64,000 nt of DNA from Aurantimonas marina (GCF_017183135.1 NZ_JADDXW010000006.1:1-64000); one strand, 5' to 3'. Shown: positions 34,513 through 43,739, counted from the first letter of the stretch. The notes: generated from the sequence alone by a model not told the origin. Made by a program: numbers and translations.

Positions 34513-35772
34513 TTACGCCGCCATCGCACGATCGGCGGCGTCCATCCACCAGCGCGGATCGGTCTCCCGGCCCCCGCCACCTGACAACGCCTCGCAGAGC
34601 GCGCTCATCGCCTCCAGCGAATGCACCGAGCGGAACTCGTCCACATGCGGCAGCATGGCGCGGACTCCCTTGGCGCGGGCGGAAAATCCGTCGAAGCGCA
34701 ACAGCGGGTTCAGCCAGATCAGCCGCCTGCAGGATTTATGCAGCCGCTCCATCTGTTTCGAGAGCTCGTCGACCGAATCGCGCTCCAGCCCGTCGGTGAT
34801 CAGGATCACTACCGCGCCCTGGGTCAGCACCCGGCGCGACCAGGTCAGGTTGAAGCTCGACAACGCCTCGCCGATGCGGGTTCCGCCGGACCAGTCCTTC
34901 ACCGCGCCGGCACAGCCGGCGAGCGCCTCGTCGGGATCCTTGTGGCGCATCTGCCGGGTGACGTTGGTCAGCCGCGTGCCGAACAAAAACGTATGCACCC
35001 GGCGCCGTCTCTCGGTCAGGGCATGGATGAAATGGAGAAAGACGCGCGTGTACTGGCTCATCGAGCCGGAAATGTCGGCGAGCACCACCAGCGGCGGGTG
35101 AATCTCGCGGCGCGAACGGAATTTCGGCAAGACGAGATCGCCGCCGGTCCGCATCGAGGCCCGCATCATCGCCCTCGGGTCGATTCGATCGCCGCGCGGA
35201 TCGGGGCGAAACCGACGGGTCGCGATCCAGTCCGCTGGCAGGCGCAGCGCGGCGATGGCCTGCTTGGCCTCCTCGATCTCGCGCGCCGACATCTGGGCGA
35301 AATCCTTCTGGCGAAGCACCTCGTTGCCGGACACCGTAAGACTGGCGTCGATCTCGATCTCCGGCCGTTCCTGCTTGGTGATCCGGTCCCGGGCGCCTTC
35401 GAACATCGCTTCGGCGGCGCGGTCCTCGCCGGCCCGCTTCTTTTCCCGCTCCGATTGGCGTGGCGGCGCCTTCGGCGAGAACATGGCGATCATCTTCTCG
35501 ATCAGTTCGCGCGAGCGCCAGAACAGCCGGAACGCTTCCGCGAACACCGCGTCGTCCTCATGGCGGGTGATCAGCACCGCGTGCAGTGTCCAGTAGAAAT
35601 CGTCGCGGCTGGTCAGCCCCGCCGCCTTGACCGCCGCGATCGCATCGAGTGTCGCCGCTGGACCGACCTTCACGCCAGCCTTGCGCAGCGCCCGGGCGAA
35701 ATAGGCGATGTTGTCCGCGAGCTTGCCGTCTGGATCGGCCGCCACTTTCGGCGGATCGGCGACGGCGCTCAT
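34513..35772 (-). CDS. CoxE-type von Willebrand factor A protein
   Basis: The 419-residue cytoplasmic protein has a C-terminal VWA domain with an intact metal site DISGSMSQYTR near residue 235, a later TRIGEALSSF and ITDGLERD. The N-terminal half contains a CoxE-typical helical region (AYFARALRKAGVKVGP). CoxE works with the AAA+ ATPase CoxD in maturing the Mo-Cu site of CO dehydrogenase; homologues also occur without that enzyme. Its start overlaps the stop of the MoxR gene by 4 bp. The target enzyme in this organism is not in the window. Confidence 0.9.
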   Translation of the reverse strand: MSAVADPPKVAADPDGKLADNIAYFARALRKAGVKVGPAATLDAIAAVKAAGLTSRDDFYWTLHAVLITRHEDDAVFAEAFRLFWRSRELIEKMIAMFSPKAPPRQSEREKKRAGEDRAAEAMFEGARDRITKQERPEIEIDASLTVSGNEVLRQKDFAQMSAREIEEAKQAIAALRLPADWIATRRFRPDPRGDRIDPRAMMRASMRTGGDLVLPKFRSRREIHPPLVVLADISGSMSQYTRVFLHFIHALTERRRRVHTFLFGTRLTNVTRQMRHKDPDEALAGCAGAVKDWSGGTRIGEALSSFNLTWSRRVLTQGAVVILITDGLERDSVDELSKQMERLHKSCRRLIWLNPLLRFDGFSARAKGVRAMLPHVDEFRSVHSLEAMSALCEALSGGGGRETDPRWWMDAADRAMAA

Positions 35773-36686
35773 GGGGCCCTGGCCAGTTCGCGCTTCACCT
35801 CAGCGAGAATCTCCCGGCTCTCGCCCCGCTCCATGCGCTGGATATCGTCATGATACTTCAAGAGCACCCCCAGCGTATCGGAGACATGCGCGGGGTCCAG
35901 CGCCACGGCGTTGAGTTCGGTCAAGGCGTTCGCCCAGTCGATGGTTTCGGCGACACCCGGCGCCTTGAACAAATCGATCTTTCTGAGCCTTTGCACAAAG
36001 GCAACGAGTTCGGCCGCGAGCTCGGCATTGGCCTTTGGTGCCTTACGGAGCACGATCTGAAGTTCGCGGTCCGAGGCGGGATAATCGACCCAATGATAGA
36101 GACAGCGCCGCTTCAGCGCGTCATGGATCTCGCGCGTGCGATTGGTGGTGATGATCACGATCGGCGGCTCGGCGGCGCGGACGGTGCCGAGTTCCGGGAT
36201 GGTGACCTGATTGTCGGAGAGGATTTCCAAAAGAAACGCCTCGAACGCCTCGTCGGTGCGATCGAGCTCGTCGATCAGCAGCACCGGCGCGTATCCTGGC
36301 TCGCCTTCGAGCGCCTGCAGGATCGGCCGGCGGATCAGGAAGCGCTCCGAAAAGATGTCGGACCGCATCGCGTCCTTGGACGTATCGCCCGAGGCCTCAC
36401 GCAGCCGGATTTCGATCATCTGCGCGGCGTAGTTCCATTCGTAGAGCGCCGAGGAGACGTCGAGCCCCTCATAGCACTGCAAGCGAATCAGCGGCCGGCC
36501 CAGCGCCGCGGCCAGCACCTTGGCGATCTCGGTCTTGCCGACGCCGGCCTCGCCTTCCAGAAACAGCGGCCGCCCCATCTTGAGCGACAGAAACAGGACG
36601 GTCGCCAGCGCCCGGTCGGCGACGTAGTTCTGACCGTCGAGCAATTCTTCGGTCTCGTCGATCGACGCCGGCAGTTTCGATGTCAC
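35769..36686 (-). CDS. MoxR/CoxD-type AAA+ ATPase
   Basis: The 305-residue protein is a MoxR-family AAA+ chaperone. Walker A is GEAGVGKTE near residue 46, Walker B is VLLIDELDRTDEAFEAFLLE, and sensor 1 lies in IVIITTNRTREIHDALKRRC. In cox clusters the CoxD member of this family partners the VWA protein CoxE to mature the molybdenum hydroxylase active site. Here it directly precedes the CoxE-type gene with a 4-bp overlap and follows the flavin reductase gene after 37 bp, all on one strand. Assignment to the family is firm; the client enzyme is inferred. Confidence 0.93.
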   Translation of the reverse strand: MTSKLPASIDETEELLDGQNYVADRALATVLFLSLKMGRPLFLEGEAGVGKTEIAKVLAAALGRPLIRLQCYEGLDVSSALYEWNYAAQMIEIRLREASGDTSKDAMRSDIFSERFLIRRPILQALEGEPGYAPVLLIDELDRTDEAFEAFLLEILSDNQVTIPELGTVRAAEPPIVIITTNRTREIHDALKRRCLYHWVDYPASDRELQIVLRKAPKANAELAAELVAFVQRLRKIDLFKAPGVAETIDWANALTELNAVALDPAHVSDTLGVLLKYHDDIQRMERGESREILAEVKRELARAP

Positions 36687-36723
36687 GGATGCCCTTCCCC
36701 TGAAACGCTGCGAGGCCTGTAGC

Positions 36724-37230
36724 CTAGAGGCTGCGATAGGTCCGGTCGAGATAGACCAACGACGGCGATTTCGATCCGGTCCGGATCGCCACGACCTCGC
36801 CGATCAGCACGCGGTGCGTGGCGACGATCTTGGCTTCCAAAATCCGGCAGTCGAACCCTGCAAGCGAACCCACCAGCAAAGGCGCGCCGGTTTGCAGCAC
36901 TTCCCATTCGCCCTTGGCGAAGCGCGCGTCCGACTCGAGCTGCCCTTCCCCGGCGAAGGCGCGGGCGATCGCCTCGCTATCTTGCGCCAGCAGATTGACG
37001 GCGAAATTGCCGTTGTTTTCAAACCGATCGTTGGCAGGGCTCGATGTATTGAGACAGACGAGCAGCGTCGCCGGCTCGTCGGATACCGAGCACGCGGACG
37101 AGACCGTCACGCCCCTGCGCCCGGCCGGTCCGTCCGTCGTCACCAGGTGGACCGCCGAAGCGAACCGGCTCATCGCGTCGCGAAAGCTGTCGCGGTCGAT
37201 CGTCGATGTCGTCAGCAAACCATATTCCAT
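36724..37230 (-). CDS. Flavin reductase family protein
   Basis: The 168-residue protein is a flavin-reductase-like, FMN-binding split barrel. Typical segments are FRDAMSRFASAVHLVTTDG at the N terminus, GVTVSSACSVSDEPATLLVCLN, FAVNLLAQDSEAIARAFAG and the closing THRVLIGEVVAI. Such proteins reduce flavin with NAD(P)H for a separate monooxygenase, whose gene is not visible nearby. It is the first gene of the leftward run that continues into the MoxR and CoxE genes. A functional link to molybdenum enzyme maturation is possible but not shown by the sequence. Confidence 0.9.
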   Translation of the reverse strand: MEYGLLTTSTIDRDSFRDAMSRFASAVHLVTTDGPAGRRGVTVSSACSVSDEPATLLVCLNTSSPANDRFENNGNFAVNLLAQDSEAIARAFAGEGQLESDARFAKGEWEVLQTGAPLLVGSLAGFDCRILEAKIVATHRVLIGEVVAIRTGSKSPSLVYLDRTYRSL

Positions 37231-37439
37231 TCATTGCGCCCGGGTCCCGAGCCGTTCGCGTCAAACATAGGGCGGGGATGGCGGATTCGCACGGGGTCTC
37301 GTCGCAATCCATCGCAGGCCCTGTCGAAATAGGCTTTCCCGATTATGGCCGTACCGCGTGAACCGACATCGCGATACCGTCGTCATGACGGCCCGGTTCT
37401 ATCTCGCCAACGTCCGGGCGCTCGACTAGACTCGCGGGC

Positions 37440-38549
37440 ATGATGCGTCCCTATCTTACCCACCTCCGGTTTTTCGCCGCCTTCGGCCTGATGGTGTTCT
37501 CACTCCTGCCGGCACAGGCCCAGGGCACCGGCGAGCCGATCACGCTCGGGGTCGCAGCCCCGCTGTCCGACAGCGTCGGGATACTTGGCCGGCAGCTCGC
37601 GGCCGGTGCGCGTGTCGCGGTTACGAAACTCGGCGATGGCCAGAGGGTCGCGGTCGTGGAGGCCGACACCAAATGTTCCGCCGATGGCGGCAAGCAGGCG
37701 GCCGAAAGCTTCGTCGCCATGAATGTCACCATCGTCGTCGGCTTCCTGTGCGCCGACGCCATCGAGGCGGCGCTTCCAATCCTTGCGGAGGCAGGCATCC
37801 CGACCCTCGACGTGGGTGTGCGGGCCAATCGTCTCACCGACCGGCGCGAGCGGACCGGCTTTCTCGTCTGGCGCGTTGCACCGCGTTCCGACAAGGAGGC
37901 CGCCGCCGCCGCGAACTATCTGGCGGGGCGCTGGAAAGCACAGCCTTTCGGCCTCCTGGAGGACGGCTCGATCGCCGCGCGGGCGCTAACCGATTCGGTC
38001 CGCCGACTGCTCGCCGACCAGGGCATGAAGCCACAGACGATCGACAATTACCGGCCGGCGGAAGAAAAGCAGTTCGGCCTGATAAGGCGCCTGGAGCGCA
38101 CCGGGGTCAGCCGATTCTTCATCGCGGGAGACCGGCCGGACATCGCGACCATCGCCCGCGACGCGACCGAAATCGGGCTTGCCCTCGACATTGTCGGCGG
38201 CGAAGCGCTGTTCGACGAGGCCAGCAAGGACGTTCCGCTGCCGGATGGCATCGTCGCGGTCGCGCCGCGGTCCCACTTCCCGGAACTTCAAGATGGTGCT
38301 CCGGACAAAGGCCCGATGGACGGACCACAAGGCTATTTTGGCCCCGCTTTCGCGGCAACGCAGATCGCCGTCGCCGCCGCCGGCCAGAATCGGGAAACCG
38401 GTTGGCCGATCGCCGACATTCTGGGCAGCGAGACCTTCTCGACGGCGCTCGGCGCAATCCGTTTCGATGCCAAGGGCGATTCCGACCTCGACCTCTATCG
38501 TGTTTTCGAATGGCGCGGTAACGGCTTCGTCGACGAGACCGGGGGCTAA
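37440..38549 (+). CDS. Periplasmic ligand-binding protein (branched-chain amino acid type)
   Basis: The 369-residue product has a signal peptide (FFAAFGLMVFSLLPAQAQ) and a type I periplasmic-binding fold. The N-terminal lobe starts ITLGVAAPLSDSVGILGRQLAAGARVAV, as in LivJ/LivK-type proteins; TKCSADGGKQAAESFV and VVGFLCADAIEAALPIL follow. Such proteins capture amino acids or other small molecules for an ABC importer or a sensor, but no permease or ATPase gene is adjacent. The P1 peptidase gene follows after only 4 bp, which suggests a link with peptide or amino-acid-amide use. Ligand unknown. Confidence 0.85.
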   Translation: MMRPYLTHLRFFAAFGLMVFSLLPAQAQGTGEPITLGVAAPLSDSVGILGRQLAAGARVAVTKLGDGQRVAVVEADTKCSADGGKQAAESFVAMNVTIVVGFLCADAIEAALPILAEAGIPTLDVGVRANRLTDRRERTGFLVWRVAPRSDKEAAAAANYLAGRWKAQPFGLLEDGSIAARALTDSVRRLLADQGMKPQTIDNYRPAEEKQFGLIRRLERTGVSRFFIAGDRPDIATIARDATEIGLALDIVGGEALFDEASKDVPLPDGIVAVAPRSHFPELQDGAPDKGPMDGPQGYFGPAFAATQIAVAAAGQNRETGWPIADILGSETFSTALGAIRFDAKGDSDLDLYRVFEWRGNGFVDETGG

Positions 38550-38553
38550 GGAC

Positions 38554-39561
38554 ATGAGCGCATGGCGGCCTGGCACTCGCAATCTCCTCAGCGACGTCGC
38601 CGGGGTCAGGGTCGGGCACGCCGGCGACGAACGGCTGAAAAGCGGCACGACCGTCGTCGTGCTCGACGCACCATCAATCGCTTCCGTGGCTATTACGGGC
38701 GGCGCGCCGGGAACGCGGGAAACTGATCTGTTGGCGCCGGAGAACACCGTTACGGCGGTCGACGCGCTGGTGCTATCGGGCGGGTCCGCCTTCGGGCTCG
38801 ACGCTGCATCCGGCGCCCAGGCATGGCTCGCCGAGCATGGACGCGGTTTTGCCGTCGGCGAGGTGCGCGTGCCGATTGTACCGGCGGCGATCCTGTTCGA
38901 TCTCGCCAATGGCGGGACCAAGGATTGGGGCCGCTATCCCCCCTATCGCGAGTTCGGCTACGACGCGGCGTGCTCGGCGGCGGCCGATTTTCCGATCGGC
39001 ACAGTCGGCGCCGGCATCGGCTGCACCACGGCGACGGTGAAGGGCGGCCTCGGCTCGGCGTCGACGTTGCTCTCGAACGGCATGACGGTCGCGGCGCTGG
39101 TCGCGGTCAATGCCGCCGGCTCGGCGACGATCGGCGCGGGTCGCTGGTTCTGGGCCGCGCCCTTCGATCTGGGCGGAGAGTTCGGCGGCCTCGGCCTGCC
39201 GCATCCGTTTCCGCTGGATGCGACAGATCCACGAACCAAACTCGACGCACGGGTGGGCGCCAACACGACGATCGGAATCATCGCCACCGACGCCGTGCTC
39301 GACAAGCCCGCTGCCAAGCGACTCGCCATCGCCGGTCAGGACGGGTTCGCCAAGGCGATCTGGCCATCGCACACCGATTTTGACGGCGATCTTGTCTTCG
39401 CGCTGGCGACGGGCAGCAGCGGGACCGTGCCGGAGGCGAGCGACCGTGTGGAACTCGCCGCAGCGGCTGCGGCGACCGTGGCCCGCGCCGTCGCCCGCGG
39501 TATTTACGCGGCAGTGGCGACGCCGACCGATCGGCTACCAACTTGGAAGGATAAGGCGTGA
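38554..39561 (+). CDS. P1 (DmpA/L-aminopeptidase) family peptidase
   Basis: P1 peptidases are N-terminal nucleophile hydrolases that cleave themselves into two chains and release N-terminal residues. The 335-residue protein starts TRNLLSDVAGVRVGHAGD, the family hallmark, and has VLSGGSAFGLDAASG, GTVGAGIGCTTATVKGGLGSAS and VAALVAVNAAGSAT, the region around the processing site and active-site network. The catalytic nucleophile cannot be fixed by eye. No signal peptide is seen. The ATG at 38554 is 4 bp after the binding-protein gene, and the next gene overlaps its stop, so the three form an operon. Confidence 0.9.
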   Translation: MSAWRPGTRNLLSDVAGVRVGHAGDERLKSGTTVVVLDAPSIASVAITGGAPGTRETDLLAPENTVTAVDALVLSGGSAFGLDAASGAQAWLAEHGRGFAVGEVRVPIVPAAILFDLANGGTKDWGRYPPYREFGYDAACSAAADFPIGTVGAGIGCTTATVKGGLGSASTLLSNGMTVAALVAVNAAGSATIGAGRWFWAAPFDLGGEFGGLGLPHPFPLDATDPRTKLDARVGANTTIGIIATDAVLDKPAAKRLAIAGQDGFAKAIWPSHTDFDGDLVFALATGSSGTVPEASDRVELAAAAAATVARAVARGIYAAVATPTDRLPTWKDKA

Positions 39562-40289
39562 TGTTTCGATCTCTCACCCGCTCTGCCGCGCTTTCGGCTG
39601 CGCTTCTCGCCGTCCCGGCGACCGCCGGGAATTTCGCGACACTCGAACCGCTCGGGTTCTCCGAGGACGGCAACGTCTTTGCCTTCGAGCAATCCGGCCT
39701 CCAGGACGGCTCCGGCTTTCCCTATGCGGAGATCTTCTTTCTCGATCTCGCCGAGGACCGCTTTCTGCCCCCCTCCCCCGTCCGCATCCGGATCGAGGAT
39801 GACGGCGCCGACATCGCGGATGCCAGAGAGCGCGCTCGCGAGGCAGCGCAGGCTCTGTTCGCGGCCCATGATCCCGAGGCGCAACCTGGCTTGCTCGTCG
39901 TCGCCAATCCGCCAACCGAATTGTCGGCCGACCCGTACCGCGCCCGCTTCCTGCCCCGTCCCATCGAGCCGACGCCCCACAGGCCGGTGGAACTTCGGCT
40001 GGAGCCGATCCCGCTCAGCGGCGGCAAAGCCTGCGAAGTCTTCGGCACGTCCTACGGCTATCGGCTCGTTCATATCGCCACCGAGCCGGGCGACTCGGCC
40101 TCGCTGATTCACGAGGACACAGCGATTCCGGAAAGCCGGGGCTGCCCGCTCGACTATCGTCTGACCGAAATCCGCGTCTACAAGCGGCCGACCGGCGGCT
40201 TTTCGGCGGTGGCAATCATCGGGGTCAAATCCGTCGGCTTCGAGGGACCGGACCTGCGCTACATCGCCAATCCCGTTCCCATGGACTGA
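39561..40289 (+). CDS. DUF2259 family secreted protein
   Basis: The 242-residue product has a signal peptide (SLTRSAALSAALLAVPATAG) and matches DUF2259, predicted secreted proteins of unknown function. Recognisable parts are LEPLGFSEDGNVFAFEQSGLQDGSGFP cut by the beta-rich FFLDLAEDRF, then GGKACEVFGTSYGYRLVHI and a C-terminal VAIIGVKSVGFEGPDLR. The ATG at 39561 overlaps the stop of the P1 peptidase gene; a GTG at 39558 in the same frame would add one residue. It ends the small operon with the periplasmic binding protein, so all three may serve one envelope process. Confidence 0.82.
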   Translation: MFRSLTRSAALSAALLAVPATAGNFATLEPLGFSEDGNVFAFEQSGLQDGSGFPYAEIFFLDLAEDRFLPPSPVRIRIEDDGADIADARERAREAAQALFAAHDPEAQPGLLVVANPPTELSADPYRARFLPRPIEPTPHRPVELRLEPIPLSGGKACEVFGTSYGYRLVHIATEPGDSASLIHEDTAIPESRGCPLDYRLTEIRVYKRPTGGFSAVAIIGVKSVGFEGPDLRYIANPVPMD

Positions 40290-40382
40290 CGAGCGATCGC
40301 TTCGGCAAACGTTGAGGCGCGGCAAAGGCTCTGTTAGACGGCAGCCGTCCTTCCCAATCGTCTAGCTGAAAGAATCCGCACC

Positions 40383-41693
40383 ATGATCCCCCGCTATTCC
40401 CGCCCCGAGATGGTCGACGTCTGGTCGCAGGAGACGAAATACCGGATCTGGTTCGAGATCGAGGCCCATGCCTGCGACGCCCTCGCCGAGCTCGGCGTCA
40501 TTCCCGAAAGCGCGGCGAAGACGATCTGGGAAAAGGGCAATGCCGCGACGTTCGACGTCGAGCGGATCGACGCGATCGAGCGTGAGACGAAGCACGACGT
40601 CATCGCCTTCCTGACGCATCTTGCGGAAATTGTCGGCCCGGACGCCCGCTTCGTCCACCAGGGCATGACCTCCTCGGACGTCCTCGACACCTGCTTCAAC
40701 GTGCAGCTGACCAAGGCCTCCGACCTGCTCGTGGCCGATCTCGACGGGCTGCTCGCCGCGCTCGAACGCCGCGCCTTCGAGCACCGTGACACGGTCACGA
40801 TCGGGCGCTCCCACGGCATCCACGCCGAGCCGACGACCTTCGGCGTCAAGCTCGCCCTCGCCTATGCCGAGTTCCAGCGTTGCCGGGAGCGCCTTGTCGC
40901 GGCCCGTGCCGAAATCGCCACATGCGCGATCTCCGGCGCTGTCGGCACGTTCGCCAACATCGATCCGCGCGTCGAGGAGCACGTCGCCAAGGCGATGGGG
41001 TTGAGTGCGGAGCCCGTGTCGACGCAAGTCATCCCCCGCGACCGGCACGCGATGTTCTTCGCCACGCTCGGCGTCATCGCCTCATCGGTCGAGCGCCTCG
41101 CCACCGAAGTCCGCCATCTGCAACGCACCGAGGTGCTGGAAGCGGAAGAATATTTCTCGCCGGGCCAGAAGGGCTCGTCGGCGATGCCCCACAAGCGCAA
41201 TCCGGTGCTGACGGAAAACCTCACAGGCCTCGCCCGCATGGTGCGCTCCTACGCGCTGCCGGCGATGGAGAACGTCGCGCTCTGGCACGAGCGCGACATT
41301 TCCCATTCCTCGGTCGAGCGGATGATTGGGCCGGATGCGACTGTGACGCTCGACTTCGCGCTGGTGCGCCTCACCGGCGTCATCGACAAGCTGCTCGTCT
41401 ACCCTGAACGGATGCTGGCCAATCTCAACAAGTTCAAAGGCCTCGTCCATTCGCAGCGGGTGCTGCTGGCGCTGACCCAAGCCGGCGTTTCCCGCGAGGA
41501 TTCCTACCGGCTGGTGCAGCGCAACGCGATGCGCGTGTGGGAAGAGGACAAGGACTTCCTGACGGAACTCCTCGCCGACAAGGAAGTGACGGCCGCACTG
41601 CCGGAAGCCGAGATTCGCGAAAAGTTCGACCTCGGCTATCATACCAAGCATGTCGGCACGATCTTCGAGCGGGTTTTCGGCCACGCCGGTTGA
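40383..41693 (+). CDS. purB: Adenylosuccinate lyase
   Basis: PurB acts twice in purine synthesis: it removes fumarate from SAICAR to give AICAR, and from adenylosuccinate to give AMP. The 436-residue protein belongs to the fumarase/aspartase superfamily, with the signature GSSAMPHKRNP near residue 263 and the active-site histidine regions GMTSSDVLDTC and GRSHGIHAEPTTFG. The N terminus MIPRYSRPEMVDVWSQETKY is typical of the short bacterial form. It stands apart from the purC-purL cluster, 2.3 kb downstream, as in other Rhizobiales. A gap of 93 bp separates it from the DUF2259 gene. Confidence 0.97.
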   Translation: MIPRYSRPEMVDVWSQETKYRIWFEIEAHACDALAELGVIPESAAKTIWEKGNAATFDVERIDAIERETKHDVIAFLTHLAEIVGPDARFVHQGMTSSDVLDTCFNVQLTKASDLLVADLDGLLAALERRAFEHRDTVTIGRSHGIHAEPTTFGVKLALAYAEFQRCRERLVAARAEIATCAISGAVGTFANIDPRVEEHVAKAMGLSAEPVSTQVIPRDRHAMFFATLGVIASSVERLATEVRHLQRTEVLEAEEYFSPGQKGSSAMPHKRNPVLTENLTGLARMVRSYALPAMENVALWHERDISHSSVERMIGPDATVTLDFALVRLTGVIDKLLVYPERMLANLNKFKGLVHSQRVLLALTQAGVSREDSYRLVQRNAMRVWEEDKDFLTELLADKEVTAALPEAEIREKFDLGYHTKHVGTIFERVFGHAG

Positions 41694-41784
41694 ATTCCGC
41701 GCCTGCGATCGTCGCTGCACCGATGCGCCCGGCCTGATCGAGACGAGCTCGGATCGGACGGGCGCTGGAATGGAGGACATCGAT

Positions 41785-41967
41785 ATGCCTCAGACGTCGG
41801 ATCGATCCGCAACCAATAGCCGCCGGCACATGATCTGGATCGCGATCGCCGTGGTGGCGCTGGCGTTTCTGGTTTATTTCTTCTTCTTCACCACGACGCC
41901 GGATCGGGCGATCTTGACGGAGGACGAATTGTCGCCTGCGACGGTCGCCGAGGAGCCGGCCACGTAG
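41785..41967 (+). CDS. Small single-pass membrane protein
   Basis: The 60-residue product has one hydrophobic segment, about residues 16-36 (MIWIAIAVVALAFLVYFFFF), flanked by a polar N terminus with three arginines and an acidic C terminus (ILTEDELSPATVAEEPAT). By the positive-inside rule the C terminus should face the periplasm. I chose the ATG at 41785 because GGAGGAC sits about 6 bases upstream; the same frame is open back to 41650 within the end of purB. No family is recognised. It follows purB by 91 bp and may be cotranscribed with it. Confidence 0.65.
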   Translation: MPQTSDRSATNSRRHMIWIAIAVVALAFLVYFFFFTTTPDRAILTEDELSPATVAEEPAT

Positions 41968-42080
41968 CGGTGAGACGTCGGCGCGACTATCATCTGTTCT
42001 TCCAGATCACAGGGTGCGAGGATCGAAAACCGGTGCCCTGACGGCTTGACTTGCGCGGCTCGCATTCGCATGTCCCGCCG

Positions 42081-42641
42081 ATGCGCATTGCCGAAGCCGA
42101 TATCCTCATCCTGCCCGGTTACAAGGGCTCTCCCGACGACCACTGGCAGACCCGTTGGGAGCGACGGCTTTCGACGGCGCGGCGTGTACCGCAGGCCGAA
42201 TGGTCGAAGCCGGTCCGCGACGACTGGATGGCGGCAGTGGCGGATGCTGTAAACAGCTCCGCCCGGCCGGTCGTCCTGGTCGCCCATTCGCTCGGCGTCG
42301 CCGCCGCCGTGCAGGCGATCCCGCGTTTTGAGCGGCCGGTGTCCGGCGCGTTCTTCGTCGCGCCGCCCGACGTAGAGAATGATGGAATCCGGCCGAAGCA
42401 TCTGCGGACCTTCGGTCCCTACCCGCGCGATCCGCTGCCGTTTCCCAGCGTCGTCGTCGCCAGCCGCAACGACATGTTCTCGTCCTTCGAGGCCGCCGAG
42501 GACATCGCCGGTGCCTGGGGATCGCTATTCATCGATGCCGGCGAGGCTGGCCATCTGAACGCCGAGAGCGGCCATGGCCCTTGGCCCGAAGGCCTGCTCA
42601 CCTTCGGCAAGTTCATGACCGGACTACGCGTGCCGGCCTGA
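42081..42641 (+). CDS. RBBP9/YdeN-type alpha/beta hydrolase
   Basis: The 186-residue protein has the short RBBP9/YdeN hydrolase fold. It begins with ILILPGYKGSPDDHWQTRWERRL, where the oxyanion and family GYxGS...HWQ signature is clear. The nucleophile elbow is LVAHSLGVAAAVQAI. The acid lies in VVASRNDMF and the histidine in DAGEAGHLNAESGHGPWPEG. These cytoplasmic serine hydrolases have no known natural substrate. The ATG at 42081 matches the usual start; the frame is open ten codons further. It converges on the aldolase gene, with stops 10 bp apart. Confidence 0.9.
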   Translation: MRIAEADILILPGYKGSPDDHWQTRWERRLSTARRVPQAEWSKPVRDDWMAAVADAVNSSARPVVLVAHSLGVAAAVQAIPRFERPVSGAFFVAPPDVENDGIRPKHLRTFGPYPRDPLPFPSVVVASRNDMFSSFEAAEDIAGAWGSLFIDAGEAGHLNAESGHGPWPEGLLTFGKFMTGLRVPA

Positions 42642-42651
42642 CCGGCCGCAT

Positions 42652-43422
42652 TCAGCCGCGTACGGCATCGGCGAGCGCCCGCGCTCCCGCGGTGATCACG
42701 GCCTGGTCGGAGCCGACACACACCATCCGATAGCCGTACTCCCGGTAACGCCTGGCGTCATCAGGCGTTGCGGCATAGATCGTGGCGATCTTGCCGGCTG
42801 CCGAACTCGCCTCCGCGATCCGTTTGATGGCCGCCTCGGCTTGCGCGCCGCGCGGATGGAGCGTCCCGTCGCGGGACAATGCTATCGACAGATCGGAGGG
42901 GCCGACGAAGACGCCGTCGAGTCCCTCGACCGCCAGGATCGCGTCGAGATTGTCGACCGACGCACCGGTCTCGATCATGGCGAAGGCCAGCGTCTCGTTG
43001 CGGGCGTCAGAGACGTAGTCGGCGCGATCGACGTAGCCATGCAGTTCGCCGGCACGCGTCGGACCATAAGACCGCTGACCGAGCGGGGGATATTTCGCCA
43101 CCGCCACGAAGGCGGCGGCGTCATCGGCGGTTTCGATCATCGGCATCATCACGGCCGAGGCACCGAAATCGAGAACCCGCGCCGCAAGCGCCCGGTCCTC
43201 GATCGGCAAGCGCACCAGCGCGGGCTTGCCAAGCAGAACCGCGCGTTCGATACCGGCACGCAGGCTGGCCGTATCATGTAAACCGTGCTGGACGTCGAAG
43301 GTCACGGCATCGAAATCGGCGCGCAGAAACGCTTCATGGACGACAGGATCGGTCAGTCCGAGCCAGGCGGAGACGACGAAGCCGCCTTCGCCCAGTTGAT
43401 CACGCAGTCTGGGGAGCGCCAT
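42652..43422 (-). CDS. HpcH/HpaI-family class II aldolase
   Basis: The 256-residue protein is a metal-dependent class II aldolase of the HpcH/HpaI family, which cleaves 2-keto-3-deoxy acids to pyruvate and an aldehyde. Visible family elements are GLTDPVVHEAFLRADFDAVTFDVQHG with the base histidine, PALVRLP with the pyruvate-binding arginine, the metal-binding glutamate in FAMIETGASVDNLDAIL and aspartate in VDGVFVGPSDLSIAL. Specificity cannot be assigned. Its start overlaps the stop of the DUF1476 gene (TGATG), so the two are coupled in translation, though no functional link is known. Confidence 0.92.
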   Translation of the reverse strand: MALPRLRDQLGEGGFVVSAWLGLTDPVVHEAFLRADFDAVTFDVQHGLHDTASLRAGIERAVLLGKPALVRLPIEDRALAARVLDFGASAVMMPMIETADDAAAFVAVAKYPPLGQRSYGPTRAGELHGYVDRADYVSDARNETLAFAMIETGASVDNLDAILAVEGLDGVFVGPSDLSIALSRDGTLHPRGAQAEAAIKRIAEASSAAGKIATIYAATPDDARRYREYGYRMVCVGSDQAVITAGARALADAVRG

Positions 43423-43739
43423 CAGGCGCTACGGATCTGGGTTTCGGCTTCCGCCAGAAACTCCGCCATGTGCTTGCGAATCTGATGTTCGGACTGTTCG
43501 ACGCCGGCGGCGACAAAGTCGTCACGAATCTTGTGGACCACATCGTCGTCGCCGGGCAACAGGAAGTCGACCTTGATAACCTCTTGCGCATAGGCGTTCG
43601 CATCGTCGCCGCTCTTGCCAAGCTTTTCGGCGGCCCAAAGGCCGATCAACTTGTTGCGGCGCGCTTCGATCCGGAACCGCAATTCCTGGTCGTGGGCATA
43701 GCGGGACTCGAAATCGCGCTCGCGATCGTTCAGGGACAT
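43422..43739 (-). CDS. F1-ATPase inhibitor zeta (DUF1476)
   Basis: This 105-residue protein matches DUF1476, shown in Paracoccus denitrificans to be the zeta subunit that blocks rotation of the F1F0-ATPase in the hydrolysis direction. The inhibitory N terminus is present (MSLNDRERDFESRYAHDQEL), followed by EARRNKLIGLWAAEKLGKSG and a four-helix-type remainder ending FLAEAETQIRSA. The family occurs in Alphaproteobacteria, supporting the taxonomic call. It is cytoplasmic and monocistronic apart from the overlapping aldolase gene. It diverges from purC across a 260-bp gap. Confidence 0.93.
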   Translation of the reverse strand: MSLNDRERDFESRYAHDQELRFRIEARRNKLIGLWAAEKLGKSGDDANAYAQEVIKVDFLLPGDDDVVHKIRDDFVAAGVEQSEHQIRKHMAEFLAEAETQIRSA

